This document shows positions 39,543 through 50,806 of a stretch of 64,000 bases of DNA, in pieces; the stretch's first letter is position 1, and each line of letters starts with the position of its first letter. Made by a program: the position numbers and the translations under genes. The stretch comes from Absidia repens (Eukaryota; Mucoromycota; Mucoromycetes; Mucorales; Cunninghamellaceae). The notes below the pieces were generated by a model. That model was not told where the DNA came from. It was given only the letters and a program-made list of their open reading frames with translations, and ran no database searches. The stretch is taken from positions 368,468 to 432,467 of the forward strand of contig MCGE01000034.1 of NCBI GenBank assembly GCA_002105175.1, in the 5' to 3' direction.

Positions 39543-40315
39543 ATTATAGTTTGTACCGTATATGTTGACACACGTGCATAAATAAAAAGAAATAAAATAC
39601 ACAAAAATAAAAAGTTCACAAAAATAAAATAAAAAGGGTAGTAAAGAAAAAGACAGCGGTTGCTCAAAAACGAAAATAAGTAAATATCGGCGTTTCAATT
39701 TCACTAATGCTTCTCACCAGCCAGAATGACATTACCCCACCACTCCCACCCCTCTTTAAAATTATGCGAATTAGCGCTAATAACCGAGATTGAAATAACT
39801 TTTCACAACTAGAAATCATCTTAATGCTGGCGACAAATGAAGGATACAGAAAAAGTGAGGTAATACGATGTACAGCACAGTACTATAGTACCAATTTCAA
39901 TCGTCTTTCTCTCTCTTTGACTTTTAACCATCTACCATAATGTCAAACACTGTCATAAGATCACCAATCTCTCAAGCATTGGTACATATTTATCCTGGGA
40001 AGTTTGGGCTAGTGTGAGAAAGAGGTATATACATTACTAGGTCATCTTGAAGCTTATGAAATTTACAATTCTCCTGCTACCACCCTGTATAACCAACATC
40101 AATCATTAATGATGAAGACAATCTACCTCTTGGGTGTTTGCATAAATGTCGTAGATTGCCTTTTGATTTTTAGATTTAGATGGTCCAATACCATTGGCCA
40201 AAAGTTAGGAAATGCGGCGTTTCAATGCATTTTTTTTATACAAAAAAAATAAAATCAAGAACGAAAAAAAAAAAAATGCGATTTTTGTTCTTATCGCTTT
40301 TCTTCTTATTATCGT
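39543..40315. other. divergent promoter region with a possible small split ORF
   Basis: A pyrimidine-rich leader (39900-39920) precedes an ATG at 39940 that reads MSNTVIRSPISQALVHIYPG before a stop. Downstream, after an ACTAG at ~40040, a different frame is open for about 70 codons (reads HLEAYEIYNSPATTLYNQHQ) to a stop near 40252. I cannot connect them in phase with a normal intron. A small mitochondrial-type protein gene is possible but unproven; otherwise this is the promoter of the two flanking genes. Confidence 0.25.
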
Positions 40316-42456
40316 ATGTTACATACCGTTCGACAATTCTCAACTTCCAACATTAAAAGAATGTCATTCACATATTCAGTAAGTATATTGAAAATTAGTG
40401 ACAGAATGACTTGCACATGTATAAAGGCGGTCGACTAACTAACTCTTTATTTCAGGAATCTGTCAACAAGCTCAATTCTTTACAAACCAATGCCGCCCTC
40501 TTGGATCAATTAAGAAAAGCAGGACCAAGAATGAATCAATATAGCTTACCGGAAATGCGACACTATTTTAAACGGATTGGGTATGAGGTAAAGTAAATAA
40601 ATAAATATTAAATTGGGCAAGGCAGGGTTCGTTAGGCAAAACCTAGTTTTAACTTTTTTCTATTCCTAGCCTAAGGACTTTGATCACCTTCAAATTATCC
40701 ATGTCACTGGAACCAAAGGGAAAGGCAGCACATCAGCACTGACACAATCTATTTTACGTCATTTTCCTACTGACCGACCTCTTCGCACTGGACTCTTCAC
40801 TTCTCCTCACCTTGTAGCTGTGCGGGAGCGAATCCGAATCAATGGTGAACCTATTAGTGAAGAACTCTTTGCTAAATACTCGGAAGACGTATGGACGCGG
40901 CTGGAAAACACAAAGGATCAACATGTCATTTTTGGCCAAGAATTCATGACAGCTGACGATCCAAAGAAAGCCATTCGGGATCAACGCGCTCAACCAGACA
41001 AACCAATTTACTTTCGATATCTGACTTTATTGGCCTTGCATGCATTTGTACAAGAAAAAGTATGTCGTTTATCTATATATGCAATATTGATGTACAGTAT
41101 CTAACTTTTTGTATTTGTCAAACAAAATTAGGTGGATGTGGCTATTCTTGAAGTGGGTGTAGGTGGTGAATATGACTCGACCAATATTATTGAAAAGCCT
41201 ATTGTTTGTGGTATTACAGCCTTGGGTTTGGATCATGTTAGCGTGTTGGGAAATACGATTGATCAAATAGCATGGCATAAATCCGGTATCATCAAGGTAT
41301 ACAGAAAAGACCCTTTATCTTGCAGTAAAAAGAAATCGATTCTCATTGTATTTATTCTAGCAAAATCGACCTGTGGTATGCTTTGACCAACCGCCAGAAG
41401 CTATGGAAGTAGTAAAACAGCGTGCCGCCGATAAAAATGTAAGGAACATATAACCATTTTTAAAATACATGACCAACGTTTTATGTTTACTTGATACTTG
41501 ACTTTCTAGGCCGCTTTGGAAATTATTTATCCTTCTCAAATAGCAGATCTAAAAGACATTGACATCGGTAAGTTTGGATTCAACAATGATGGCGTGTTTT
41601 ATTATGACATGAAGAATCATTATTAAACAATTATACTAATTGTGTGTTGGATCGGAAACGGTGGTAATAGGTTTAGCTGGTGTCCATCAATGTTACAATT
41701 CTTTGACTGCTGTTGCACTTGCGAAAAAGTGGTTGGAAGAATGCCGTGGCATCCAATTTGATAAGAATCAACCTATCCCCGAAGGATTCCGCGAAGGATT
41801 GAAGAAAGTGGTTTGGCCTGGTCGTGGACAACGCTTACCGATTGTAAACACAAAATATGCTTCAAAGGTGACAAGTGACAAGGATATGACCTGGTACCTT
41901 GATGGTGCCCACACTATGGAAAGTCTAGGTGTGTGTACGGAATGGTTCAAGGATGTTGCTCAAAAGGACGGTAATGAAAGCGACGCCAACGACGTATCAC
42001 GCATCCTTGTTTTCAATTGCACCAACGGGCGGGATGGTCCACGTCTGCTCAGTACTATCTCTCAGCTACAAACATCTGCTACCAAATTTGACCATGTCGT
42101 TTTTACCACCAATGTTACCTTCCGGGAAGGCTATACTACTGGTAAGAAATATGAATGAAATAAAAGTGGAAAAAAAAACCTATATGTAATTTATATTTTT
42201 ATTAGACAATACCAACAACACTGTCTCCATAGCGGATGCATTGGCAATGCAAACGATGTTGGCCGATAGTTGGAGCGAACAAGTGCCTGGGTTTGGCAAG
42301 GAGAATATTCATGTAGTGGGATCTATCGAAGAAGCGGTGGACTGGACTGTGAACTTTGCAAAAAACGCTACTAGCAAGAAAATTCAAGTTCTGACAACTG
42401 GTAGTTTAATTCTCGTGGGAAATACTTTGACTGTGCTTGGAATGCCCTCTCAATAA
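40316..42456 (+). CDS. FPGS: folylpolyglutamate synthase
   Basis: Mur-ligase-fold enzyme that adds gamma-linked glutamates to tetrahydrofolate using ATP, retaining folates in the cytosol and mitochondria. Exons: 40316-40378, 40456-40587, 40670-41059, 41132-41296, 41361-41438, 41510-41567, 41671-42141, 42206-42456; 1608 nt, 535 aa. The ATP loop is TGTKGKGST at 78-86. Other landmarks: [56 protein letters not shown] and WYLDGAHT. Two in-frame AUGs exist. The one at 40316 gives a basic leader ([15 protein letters not shown]) typical of mitochondrial import; the one at 40361 starts at the mature N-terminus. This suggests dual targeting by alternative initiation, as known for human FPGS. Confidence 0.93.
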
Positions 42457-43007
42457 TAGAATGAATTGGATGGAATTATATTATAATATATTAGTATAGA
42501 ATAGAATTAGGGTAGTTTAGAATCAATGTATTTTTGTCAAATAAACATGTGTGCTAATATGATATTTGAATTTATGATGGTTATTTTTTGGCGTAGAGGG
42601 CGGGGGAGGGGTTAGAAAAAACGTGGCGCTAGTTATATAAAGGGCCTTTGTCATAATACCATTACTTGTGAATTTAATAGTACCTGGGATATCATTGTCA
42701 TCGGGTTTATGAGGTTGGTATGGCTATTCTTCATCCAAAATAATTGAGGAGGAATGGTGCATATGCTATCAATATGGGATTGCTGCCTTGATGATTTCTT
42801 AGGATAAGGTGACTTGCTCAGCTACACCATTATACAACATGACGTTTAGCAGCATCACTCATTATTGTATACGGACTCAGTACATGTAGTTGTTATTGCA
42901 AAGAATAGCATAAGATTTCCTTCAGTATGTTACTGACACCATATTCTTAACAAATACATATTCCTTGGTTCAAATGACACGGCCCTTTTAGTCTATCATG
43001 CTCGCTG
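42457..43007. other. 3' flank of the folylpolyglutamate synthase gene
   Basis: AT-rich spacer of ~550 bp without gene-like sequence. It marks the end of the housekeeping gene arm. Confidence 0.6.
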
Positions 43008-43990
43008 TTGATCTGTCATGCTTTCACAGAAAATAGATGGCGAGTTGTAATGACACGTGCATTTTCAACACCGCATTTCTCAATGATTTTTTTTTTCTTT
43101 TTCTTTTTATTTTTAATCGTATTATATCTACCGCTCATACCTCAAGTAAATCTACTTTCAATATGGACTCCTCTCCCACATCATCTGACTCTCACTCATC
43201 TCGATACAATGGCAACAAACATGAATCGTGGTTTACCGGTGGCTGTGCGCCTTTCAAGATCTGCGGACGACGCTGAAAATGGAATGTTCCTACATGAAGC
43301 GGACAAACTCCCTGATACATGGAGGACGCATTCATACTGCTGTGAAGGAAAAGGTAGGTCTTTCTATCTTTTATCTTGATCACTTTTGTTGACATTCTCT
43401 TACTTTGATTTTATTCCTATTATGAACTCGTCTCTCTTACAGAATCGAATGTTTTTACAATCATACAAACTGGAGGACAACATTATCTTTAAGACCACGT
43501 CAAGGAGTGGCATTCCATTGTGGACAGGCAATGTTACCTTCAACATTGTGGAGCATGAACTCGGTATTCGCGGATACTACTGATGGATGGTCGCATACTG
43601 GTGGATATTACATGATGACCAAAGTTGCTCGGATGACATTCCAATGTTGATGGCGGCGGTACTTTTACAGCTCTCGCATTACTGATAGCGTGAAAATTGT
43701 CATCCCTATTTTTGAAACTTTGTACAGGCCTGGCAACAACAACGCCAATAGGAATGAAGATAATGAAGATGGTTGATTTGCTTGCACTTTTGATATAACT
43801 CGTCAAACATTCCATGGTAAAACCACCACACTCAAGTCCAATCATATACACAATATTTATATCATCTGATATTGTTTTTTTTAATTAGTGAACAGCAAAA
43901 TCAAAAACACCAACCACGCCAATCAAGAACTGGAGGCAAGTGAACTCAACCACTGAAAAGTCAACTCCAAGAAAAAACGATGTCGATGTA
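43008..43990 (+). pseudogene. degenerate gene-like stretch at the subtelomere border
   Basis: Base composition is coding-like and several frames are open in turn. One frame reads MATNMNRGLPVAVRLSRSAD and ends at a GTAGGT donor at ~43352. After an acceptor near 43440 another reads MFLQSYKLEDNIIFKTTSRS, and a third reads DTTDGWSHTGGYYMMTKVAR. No single frame runs through. Further on, EQQNQKHQPRQSRTGG appears. The switching of frames suggests a decayed gene; I do not recognise the parent. Confidence 0.35.
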
Positions 43991-44089
43991 TCCTCTATTA
44001 TGTTCGATATAGTATGTCTACCTCTACCCGTTTTTCTATAGCATAGAAATACCCCCATAGTATAGATCAGTAGCTATGTATTCATATTT

Positions 44090-44431
44090 GTTTTGAATAG
44101 CATCGTACTGCATTCTTCAATAAACATGTCTGCTTCGGCTTCAATAAAACTTGACTTTGCTTCAATAAAACCTGTATTTGCTTTAAAAGATGTGTGTTTA
44201 AACGTCAATAGAAGTTTGCAAATCCCCTTTAGAGATCCTTTTTTTTTTTTTTTTTTATTTGACATCATTGTTCCTTCTTCTAACACCATTCTTCTAGCCT
44301 AGCACCTCTCTCAACTACTATTACCCCTATTTACATCTTTTTTCTTTTTAGTATAGTATTGACTATTATGATTCAATAAAAGCTCTTTTTTTTATTTTGC
44401 AATGAACAATGGATGGCAAAGCTATTCTATT
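44090..44431 (+). repeat. partial subtelomeric repeat unit
   Basis: CTTCAATAAAACTTG-type ~21-bp tandem pieces, GTGTGTTTAAACGTC, AGAAGTTTGCAAATCCC, CTTTTTAGTATAGTATTGAC and CAATGAACAATGGATGGCAA, in the same order as in the units at 45-47 kb. It is cut by the solo LTR starting at 44432. Confidence 0.7.
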
Positions 44432-44743
44432 TGTTGTATTTTGCATATGAATGTAGCAATAAAATAAAATAAGGTGTGACATTGATGTGAATCAGGCACA
44501 ATCCAAGTGAAATAAAAATAAATTCAAATCCAGCGCTACAATGCAAAGGCTCAGATTATATATGGGTGTCATGATCTGATTTCACTTTTTCATGTCTTTG
44601 AAAAAGAAACCCATTTATTATATCAAACCGTAGTAATAGTTATACTGTTTCATATCACAATCACATCCTTATAAAACGGTTATCAACATTCTTTTTTTTT
44701 ATTTTTTTTTATTTTTTTTTTTTACAAAAACCCCATATACAAT
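44432..44743 (+). mobile_element. diverged solo LTR of the Ty3 family found at 55-60 kb
   Basis: Starts TGTTGTATTTTGCATATGAA, the reverse complement of the end of the 348-bp LTRs at 54993 and 59902. It follows them through GATCTGATTTCACTTTTTCA, TTTGAAAAAGAAACCCATTT and ATGTTGATAACC-like sequence, then ends in a T-rich part and ATACAATA. It is visibly more diverged than the two element LTRs are from each other. No clean target duplication seen. It interrupts a subtelomeric repeat unit. Confidence 0.8.
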
Positions 44744-45479
44744 AGTAGGCTTTAGCTGTGAGCTTATAGGCGTAAACTTTAGAGCATTCTACATTCTAAT
44801 TGTATGAGACATCGATGGTTGGTTTGGCGGGAAAAAAAGATTGTATAATATTTCTAAAGATGCATGGAAAATTTGAAGTTGAACAGTTTCGTAGTTCGTT
44901 TTATATAAAGCGAAGAAGAGTATATTGCAGGTTAATTGGATTTTGCAGGCTGTAAAGCCAGATGGGTGTGAATTCAACCGCCGCCGCTGGCAGCCTGGAT
45001 TGTTGATCGAGAAAAAAAAATGCGAGCGCACATCCAAAAAAAAAAAGACAAGTCAACGGGAATGAGCCAACATCTGTTCACTGTTTCTGGCTCATTGTGG
45101 ACCTGGTGGCCTCGGCTTTCTGTTAGAAATAGTTTAGAAGGGTTGTAGAAAAGGGATTGCAAGAGACATGGGGAAACCCTTTCATTTTGATTGTAGAATC
45201 TTGGGGAAATGTCTTGATTAGCTTAGTACACGTAGATGTCTCTTTTCTTCAATAAAACATATCTCTGCTTCAATAAACCTTGTCTTTGTTTGAAAAAAGT
45301 GTGTGTTTAAGCTTCATTAGAAGTTTGGAGATCCCATTTATAGAGATCCCTTTTAGAAATCCCTTTTTTATTGTACATCGTTCCCTCTTCTACACCATTC
45401 ACTCTCTCAACTACTATTAGCGGCCCCCTATTTTTACATCTTCTTTCCTTTTAGTATAGTATTGACTACGTATCATTAT

Positions 45480-45774
45480 TGTCGTATTTGTCATCTGTCA
45501 CTAATCATTTCCCACACTATCACACTTGTCATTCCTATACAGGTATAAGACACAGCCTCGAGTATCCACTACTTAGGCATATACACTTATATCTATAGAT
45601 AACCAACTTCCCATAGCCTCAAATTACCATTCTTCGACCATATCCACAGCCACAACTAGCACAGCCTTCTTTTTCCCATTTTATTATAAAAACCCTTCCT
45701 CATTTTATTCAATAAAGACCATATCTGTTATATCACTTATTTTTATAACGTCTTCTATTTTATCAAATATTACA
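45480..45774 (+). mobile_element. solo LTR (family 2) with 5-bp target duplication
   Basis: 295 bp from TGTCGTATTTGTC to AAATATTACA, flanked by ATTAT at 45475-45479 and 45775-45779. It has a TTATTATAAAAACCC promoter-like element and an AATAAA-like signal. A near-identical copy is at 54560-54860. The flanks continue as the subtelomeric unit (TAGTATTGAC ... TCAATAAAAGC), showing the insertion split that unit. Confidence 0.9.
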
Positions 45775-46464
45775 ATTATTCAATAAAAGCTTTTTTATTT
45801 TGCAATGAAACAATGGAATGGCAAAGCTATTCTACTGTGACAGGCTATTGTACATACTATTCTATTGCAGTAGACTATTCTGCATACTAATGAACATACT
45901 ATTATACTGTGGTAATCTATTCTACGGACTATTCATGTTTGGTACTATACAGTATCTCTATAGTATGGTGATCTATTTTCCAAACCAATTTTGTACGGTA
46001 AATTCCTCTACATGGTATAATGTTGTAAACAATACTGAAGCATAGGCCTTATTATTATGGCTGTAGGCTTTCCCGCCTTTGTTTTTGTTTGTTGACGGGC
46101 CTCCCGATTTTTTGTGACGAGGTTGAAAATCTAAGCCCGCTCCTGCTGAATTATTTTTCTCTCACTTTCCCTTTCTTTCCTTTTTTTTTTTTAAACGAAA
46201 AATTATTTTTTGGTCACTGTTTTTGGCTCATCGTGGAGCTGGTGGCCTCAGCTTTCTGTTAGAAATAGTTTAGAAGGGTTTTGGAAAAGGGATTGCAAGA
46301 AGCATGGGGAAACCCTTTCATTTTGGATCTAGGATCTTGGGGCTCATGATTAGCTTAGTTTGCCTCTTTTCTTCAATAAACTTTGATTTTTCTTCAATAA
46401 ACTTTGTCTTTGCTTCAACAAAACTTGCGTTTTCTTCAATGATGTGTGTTGAAGCGTCATTGAG

Positions 46465-46620
46465 AGTTTGCAGATCCCTCCTAGAGATCCCTCTTAAAGA
46501 TCCCCCTTAGAAATCGTTTTTAGAAATTGGTCTTAGAAATTGCTTTTAGAAATCACGCTTACAGATCCCTCTTACAGATCCCTCTTAGAAATCTCTCTTA
46601 GTGATACATCGTAGTGATCT
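46465..46620 (+). repeat. 13-bp minisatellite, forward orientation
   Basis: Imperfect tandem units of the type TTAGAAATCCCTC / TTACAGATCCCTC, about 11 copies, inside a subtelomeric unit. The reverse-complement array is at 48130-48270. Confidence 0.8.
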
Positions 46621-47536
46621 TTTTTTTATTCATTATTCCTTCTTCAGGCCATTAGGTTGAACAGAAAGCAACTGGTTTTGCTTTTGGCTCTAACTGAACC
46701 AGACTTATTTTTTAGCATATCTCTGCTTCAATAAACCTTGTCTTTGTTTGAATAAAATGTGTATTTGCTTCAATGATGTGCGTTTAAGCTTCATTAGAAG
46801 TTTGAAGATCACTTTTATAGAGATCCCTTTTAGAAATCGCTTTTTTTTATTTGACATCGTTCCTTCCTATACACATTGATCTAAATCAGCACCTTTCTCA
46901 ACTACTATTAGCGGTCTCTATTTACATCTTCTTTCCTTTTAGTATAGTATTGACCATTATGATTCAATAAAAGTTTTTTTATTTTGCAATGAACAATGGA
47001 TGGCAAAGCCTTTCTACTGTGGTAGACTAATCTGCATACTAATGAACATACTACTATACTATTCTACATACTATTCTGGTTTGGTAGTGCATCCCGATAG
47101 TGTGGTGATCTATTTTCCAACCAATTTCGTACGGTAAATGCCTCTACATGCTATAATGCTGTAAGCAATACTGAATCATAGAGGCTTGTTATTATGGCTG
47201 TAGGCTTTTCCTCCTTTGGCTTTGTTTGTTGACGGGCCTCCCGATTTTTTGTGACGGGATTGGAAATCGAAGCCCGCTCCTCCTGAAATTGTTTTCTCTC
47301 GCCTTTTTGCTTCCTTCCTCATCACAACAATCCTCACCATTCAACTTTGGATCTGTAGAATAATATACATTAGAATACCTCATTCTTCATTCATGAATAA
47401 AACCTTTTTTATTGAAACATCGCTAAACTTAAGTCACTAAACTAAAGGGAGGGGAGTGCAAGGATCTCGGGAGCAGGCGAGGGATCTTGAGGGATGTCGT
47501 GAAAAAAGAGAGAGATAGTTCCTTTTCCAAAAAAAT

Positions 47537-48051
47537 ACCCGCCCACAACCCCCCAAAAAAGACCTCCCCCCATACACCCCCCAAAAGAGACCTCCCCCCA
47601 TACGCCCCCAAAATAAAGTCTCCCCCATACACCCCCAAAAAAGTCCTCCCCCCATACACCCCCAAAATAAAGTCTCCCCCCATACACCCCCAAAATAAAG
47701 TCTCCCCCCCCATACACCCCCAAAATAATGTCTCCCCCCATACACCCCCAAAAGAGACCTCCCCCCATACACCCCCAAAAAAGACCTCCCCCCATACACC
47801 ACCAAAACAATGTCTCCCCCCATACACCCCCAAAATAATGTGTCCCCCCACATCCCCCCAAAAAAGACCTCCCCCCATACACCCCCCAAAATAATGTCTC
47901 CCCCCACATCCCCCCAAAAAAGACCTCCTCCCATACACCCCCAAAACAATGTCTCCCCTACATCCCCCCAAAAAAGACCTCCCCCCATACACCCCCAAAA
48001 AAAGACCCCCCACTACCCCCATAACCCTCCAAAAAAATACCGCCCAAAAAA
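47537..48051 (+). repeat. C-rich ~28-bp minisatellite (G-rich on the minus strand)
   Basis: About 18 units built from CCCCCATACACCCCC followed by AAAATAATGTCT, AAAATAAAGTCT or AAAAAAGACCT. It is the only strongly GC-rich block in the subtelomere. The minus strand has G5-G6 runs every 10-20 bases, suited to G-quadruplex formation. The unit length is not a multiple of three and lacks stops, so all minus frames are open; these are not genes. The array sits between direct units on the left and an inverted unit on the right. Confidence 0.9.
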
Positions 48052-48059
48052 GTCTGGTT

Positions 48060-48960
48060 TATTTGAGCCAAAACCAAAATCAGTAAATTTAACTAACCAA
48101 AAGGCCTGAAGAAGGAATGATGTATAAAAAAGGGATCTCTACGATGGATCTGTAAAAGGGATTTCTAAGAGGGATCTGTAAGAGGGATCTCTAAGAGGGA
48201 TTTCTAAGAGGGATTTCTAAGAGGGATTTCTAAGAGGGATTTCTAAGAGGGATTTCTAAGAGGGATTTGCAAACTTTTAACGACGTTTAAACACACATCA
48301 TTGAAGTAAAGACATGTTTTATTGAAGAAAAGAGACATACTAAGTTAATCAAGACATTGGCCAAGATCCTAGAATCAAAATGAAAGGGTTTCCCCATGCA
48401 TCCTGTAATCGCTGATCTCAAAACCCTTCTAAACTAGTCCTAACAGAAAGCCAAAGCCACCACCTCCACAACGAGTAAAAAACAGTGACAAAAAAAACGA
48501 ATTTTTGTTAAAAAAAATGGAAAGAAAGAGAAAGAGAGAGAGAAAATGAGTGATGCCGCCCCAAAAATAACTCAGGCGGATCGGGCTTTGATTTTCAATC
48601 CCGTCACAAAAAAACGGGAGGGCTATCAACAAACAAAAACAAAGACGGGAAGCCCTACAGCCATAATAACAAGCCCCTACTGTATGCTTCAGTATTGCTT
48701 ACAACATTATAGCATGTAGAAGTATTAACCATAGTAAATTGGTTTGGAAAATAGATCACCACAGTATAGGGATAGGCTACCAAACAAGAATAGTATGTAG
48801 AACAGATTACCACAGTATAGTGGTATGTTCATTAGTATGCAGATTAGTCTACCACAGTAGAATAGCTTTGTCACCCATTGTTCATTGCAAAATAAAAAAT
48901 CTTTTATTGAATCATGATACGTAGTCAAGACTATAATAAAGGAAAGAAAATCTAAGAACT
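48060..48960 (-). repeat. inverted subtelomeric unit
   Basis: Same components as the 45-47 kb units but reversed: the 13-bp array (48130-48270), core ending at 48398, CT tract, GGGAGG/GACGGG block, TACAGCCATAATAACAAGCC anchor at ~48655, and CATTGTTCATTGC near 48880. Confidence 0.8.
48130..48270 (-). repeat. 13-bp minisatellite, reverse orientation
   Basis: Units of GGGATTTCTAAGA and GGGATCTGTAAGA, about 11 copies, the last six nearly identical. It is the reverse complement of the 46465-46620 array and more homogeneous. Confidence 0.9.
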
Positions 48961-49569
48961 AGTCTACAAGCAATACGGATCTCGAAAAGGGATATCCAAA
49001 CTTCTAATGGCCTTGCAACACACATCATGGAGTCAAACATAGGGATCTGCAAACTTCTAATGACTTTGAAACACACCCATCTAAAACTGCTAATCAACTT
49101 TAAGCACATCCTATTTTTTAACCAAACTCTCATTTTTCAAACTGAACACATATCTGCTTTCCGGAACCGCTGCTAATCGGCTATTTTGCGCACTGCAAAC
49201 TTGCTATTTTTGTCACTCAAACAAAACGGGAAATTTGGACACACAACTAATTGCTATTTTCGACACACACACAACACACAAATTGCCATTTTCCGCACTA
49301 TACCCTCTTCCCACATTATCACTTCCTATCAGCCGCTCTTTTACACACTCTACAATACCCCACCTTCTTTATTTACTCCACACAATCTCTAAACTAAACC
49401 CATCATCTCCATCCTCAACCCGTCCTTCATTCATGAGTAAACTTTTTTTTTATTGAAACAGACTACACTTCTGCATCTCTAAACTAAAACCATCGCCTGA
49501 TCACTTGGAGATCTGATAAAGCCATTCCGTGAAAAAAAGAAGATGGAGATCCAAAAAAAGGAGGGAACC
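48961..49569. other. subtelomeric filler, no gene
   Basis: Diverged fragments of the repeat units (CTTCTAATGACTTTGAAACACA twice with changes) and CA-rich sequence with CACACACACAACACACAAATTG at ~49261. No gene seen. Confidence 0.5.
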
Positions 49570-49720
49570 CTGCTAACTTAAAAAAAAGGTTCCAGCTGTC
49601 TATAAAAAAAAAGGCTCCTGCTGTCTATCCGAAAAAAAAGGATTCCTGCTGTCTATCAAAAAAAAAGATTCCTGCTGTCTATCAAAATAAGGGGTTTCTG
49701 CTATCTTCCAAAAAAAAAAA
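49570..49720 (-). repeat. 27-bp-type minisatellite, reverse orientation
   Basis: About five units of A8-9 plus GGATTCCTGCTGTCTATC. It is the reverse complement of the array at 50062-50356, with the LTR at 49735-50053 filling the gap between the two. Confidence 0.85.
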
Positions 49721-49734
49721 AGATTACTCATCAC

Positions 49735-50053
49735 TGTCGTATCTGTCATCCTCTATATTTACATTATAAATCAATCTATCAAATATAGCAAATGTCAGAC
49801 TCAGATCAGGCACTAACTGTCATATTCAATCCCGATCTGTCAGTACACCAATAATCATTCAATCATCTAATCACAGTCCAATGATTTATACCCTCATCTC
49901 TATCTTATCCAATAATACATTAGTAGTAGAAATTTATTATTCCAACAACCGCTTCCCCAATTTTATTATAAAAGCCTTCCATCATTTTACTGAAATAAAT
50001 ATATAACTTTGTCTCACTTATTTTGACTTATCATCTACTACACCAACATTACA
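49735..50053 (+). mobile_element. diverged solo LTR (family 2)
   Basis: Starts TGTCGTATCTGTCATC and ends CCAACATTACA. It shares the AATTTTATTATAAAAGCCTTCC promoter-like block and the length (~319 bp) of the 45480 and 54560 copies but differs widely inside. No matching target duplication, so it is an old copy. Confidence 0.65.
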
Positions 50054-50061
50054 AACTTATT

Positions 50062-50356
50062 TTTTTTGATAGATAGAAGGAATCCACTTTTTGTTTGATA
50101 GATAGCAGGAGTCTTCTTTTTTTTTGAAAGATAGCGGGAACCCCTCTTTTTTTATGATAGACTGCAGAAACTCTTCTTTTTTGATAGACAGCAGGAATCC
50201 TTTTTTTTTGATAGACAGCAGGAATCCTTTTTTTTTGATAGACAGCAGGAATCCTTTTTTTTTGATAGACAGCAGGAATCCTTTTTTTTGGATAGACAGC
50301 AGGAATCCTTTTTTTTTGGATAGACACCAGGAACCTTTTTTTTTTTTTGATAGACA
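50062..50356 (+). repeat. 27-bp minisatellite, forward orientation
   Basis: Unit GATAGACAGCAGGAATCC followed by about nine T, at least 10 copies, the central ones almost identical. Being 27 bp, it keeps one frame and yields a repeating nine-residue peptide (IDSRNPFFL) that is best read as an artefact. Confidence 0.9.
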
Positions 50357-50806
50357 CTGTGAAATAACGTATATAAAGAAAAAAATAAAAAAATAAAAAG
50401 TAGAAAATAAAAAGTGGGACAGTTAGAATTAAGTGAGATTCTTGTATATGGTTTTTATTAATAAAAATGTCACTCTTTATATACTATATCTTATGTTTCA
50501 TTAGAAATAGATATTACATGGGTTTATTGTTATTATTATTTTTTATCATGATCATTATTTTTATTATGATCGTATGATGTTCTGATATTAGGTGTATGGT
50601 GATATGATTGATGTTATTGCAAGGGTATTTTATTTTCTTTTATTCTATTTTATGGGACCTAATGATTTCATGAAGTGAATTATTATTTTCTTTTCTTCTA
50701 TCACAATGTTGCGTGATTATTTATTTTTATCATGCAGTGTTCCTAATCGGAATTTCAATTTCTTCAGGAACAGCTTTTATTTTTATGCCATCATTTTTCA
50801 TGATGC
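50357..50806. other. AT-rich subtelomeric stretch, no gene
   Basis: Mostly A/T with ATTATTATT and ATCATGATC patches; nothing recognisable. Confidence 0.5.

Larger units (their letters stand above)
45060..47400 (+). repeat. direct array of ~1.1 kb subtelomeric units
   Basis: The anchor TTATTATGGCTGTAGGCTTT occurs at about 46051 and 47191, i.e. a spacing of ~1140 bp. Each unit carries, in order: GACGGGCCTCC, a CT-rich tract, the dispersed-family core (45167 and 46303), ~21-bp CTTCAATAAA repeats, 13-bp AGATCCCTCTT repeats, a TAGTATAGTATTGAC block and CAATGAACAATGG. The first unit is enlarged by the solo LTR at 45480-45774; a third begins at ~47189 and stops near 47400. Confidence 0.8.

Noticed and set aside
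1485..42456. A biosynthetic or functional gene cluster
   Set aside because: Neighbouring genes belong to unrelated pathways with normal divergent, convergent and tandem spacing; the three mitosis-related genes are not adjacent.
47429..48022. Three overlapping minus-strand frames of 155-197 codons with Gly/Trp/Phe repeats
   Set aside because: They are translations of the C-rich minisatellite; all frames are open because the unit has no stop, and there is no gene structure.
49570..50356. CRISPR-like array
   Set aside because: Spacers are homopolymer T/A runs, units are contiguous, and the organism is eukaryotic; it is a minisatellite.
50124..50396. Forward frame with repeating IDSRNPFFL peptide
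   Set aside because: The 27-bp minisatellite length is a multiple of three, which produces an artefactual repeat protein.
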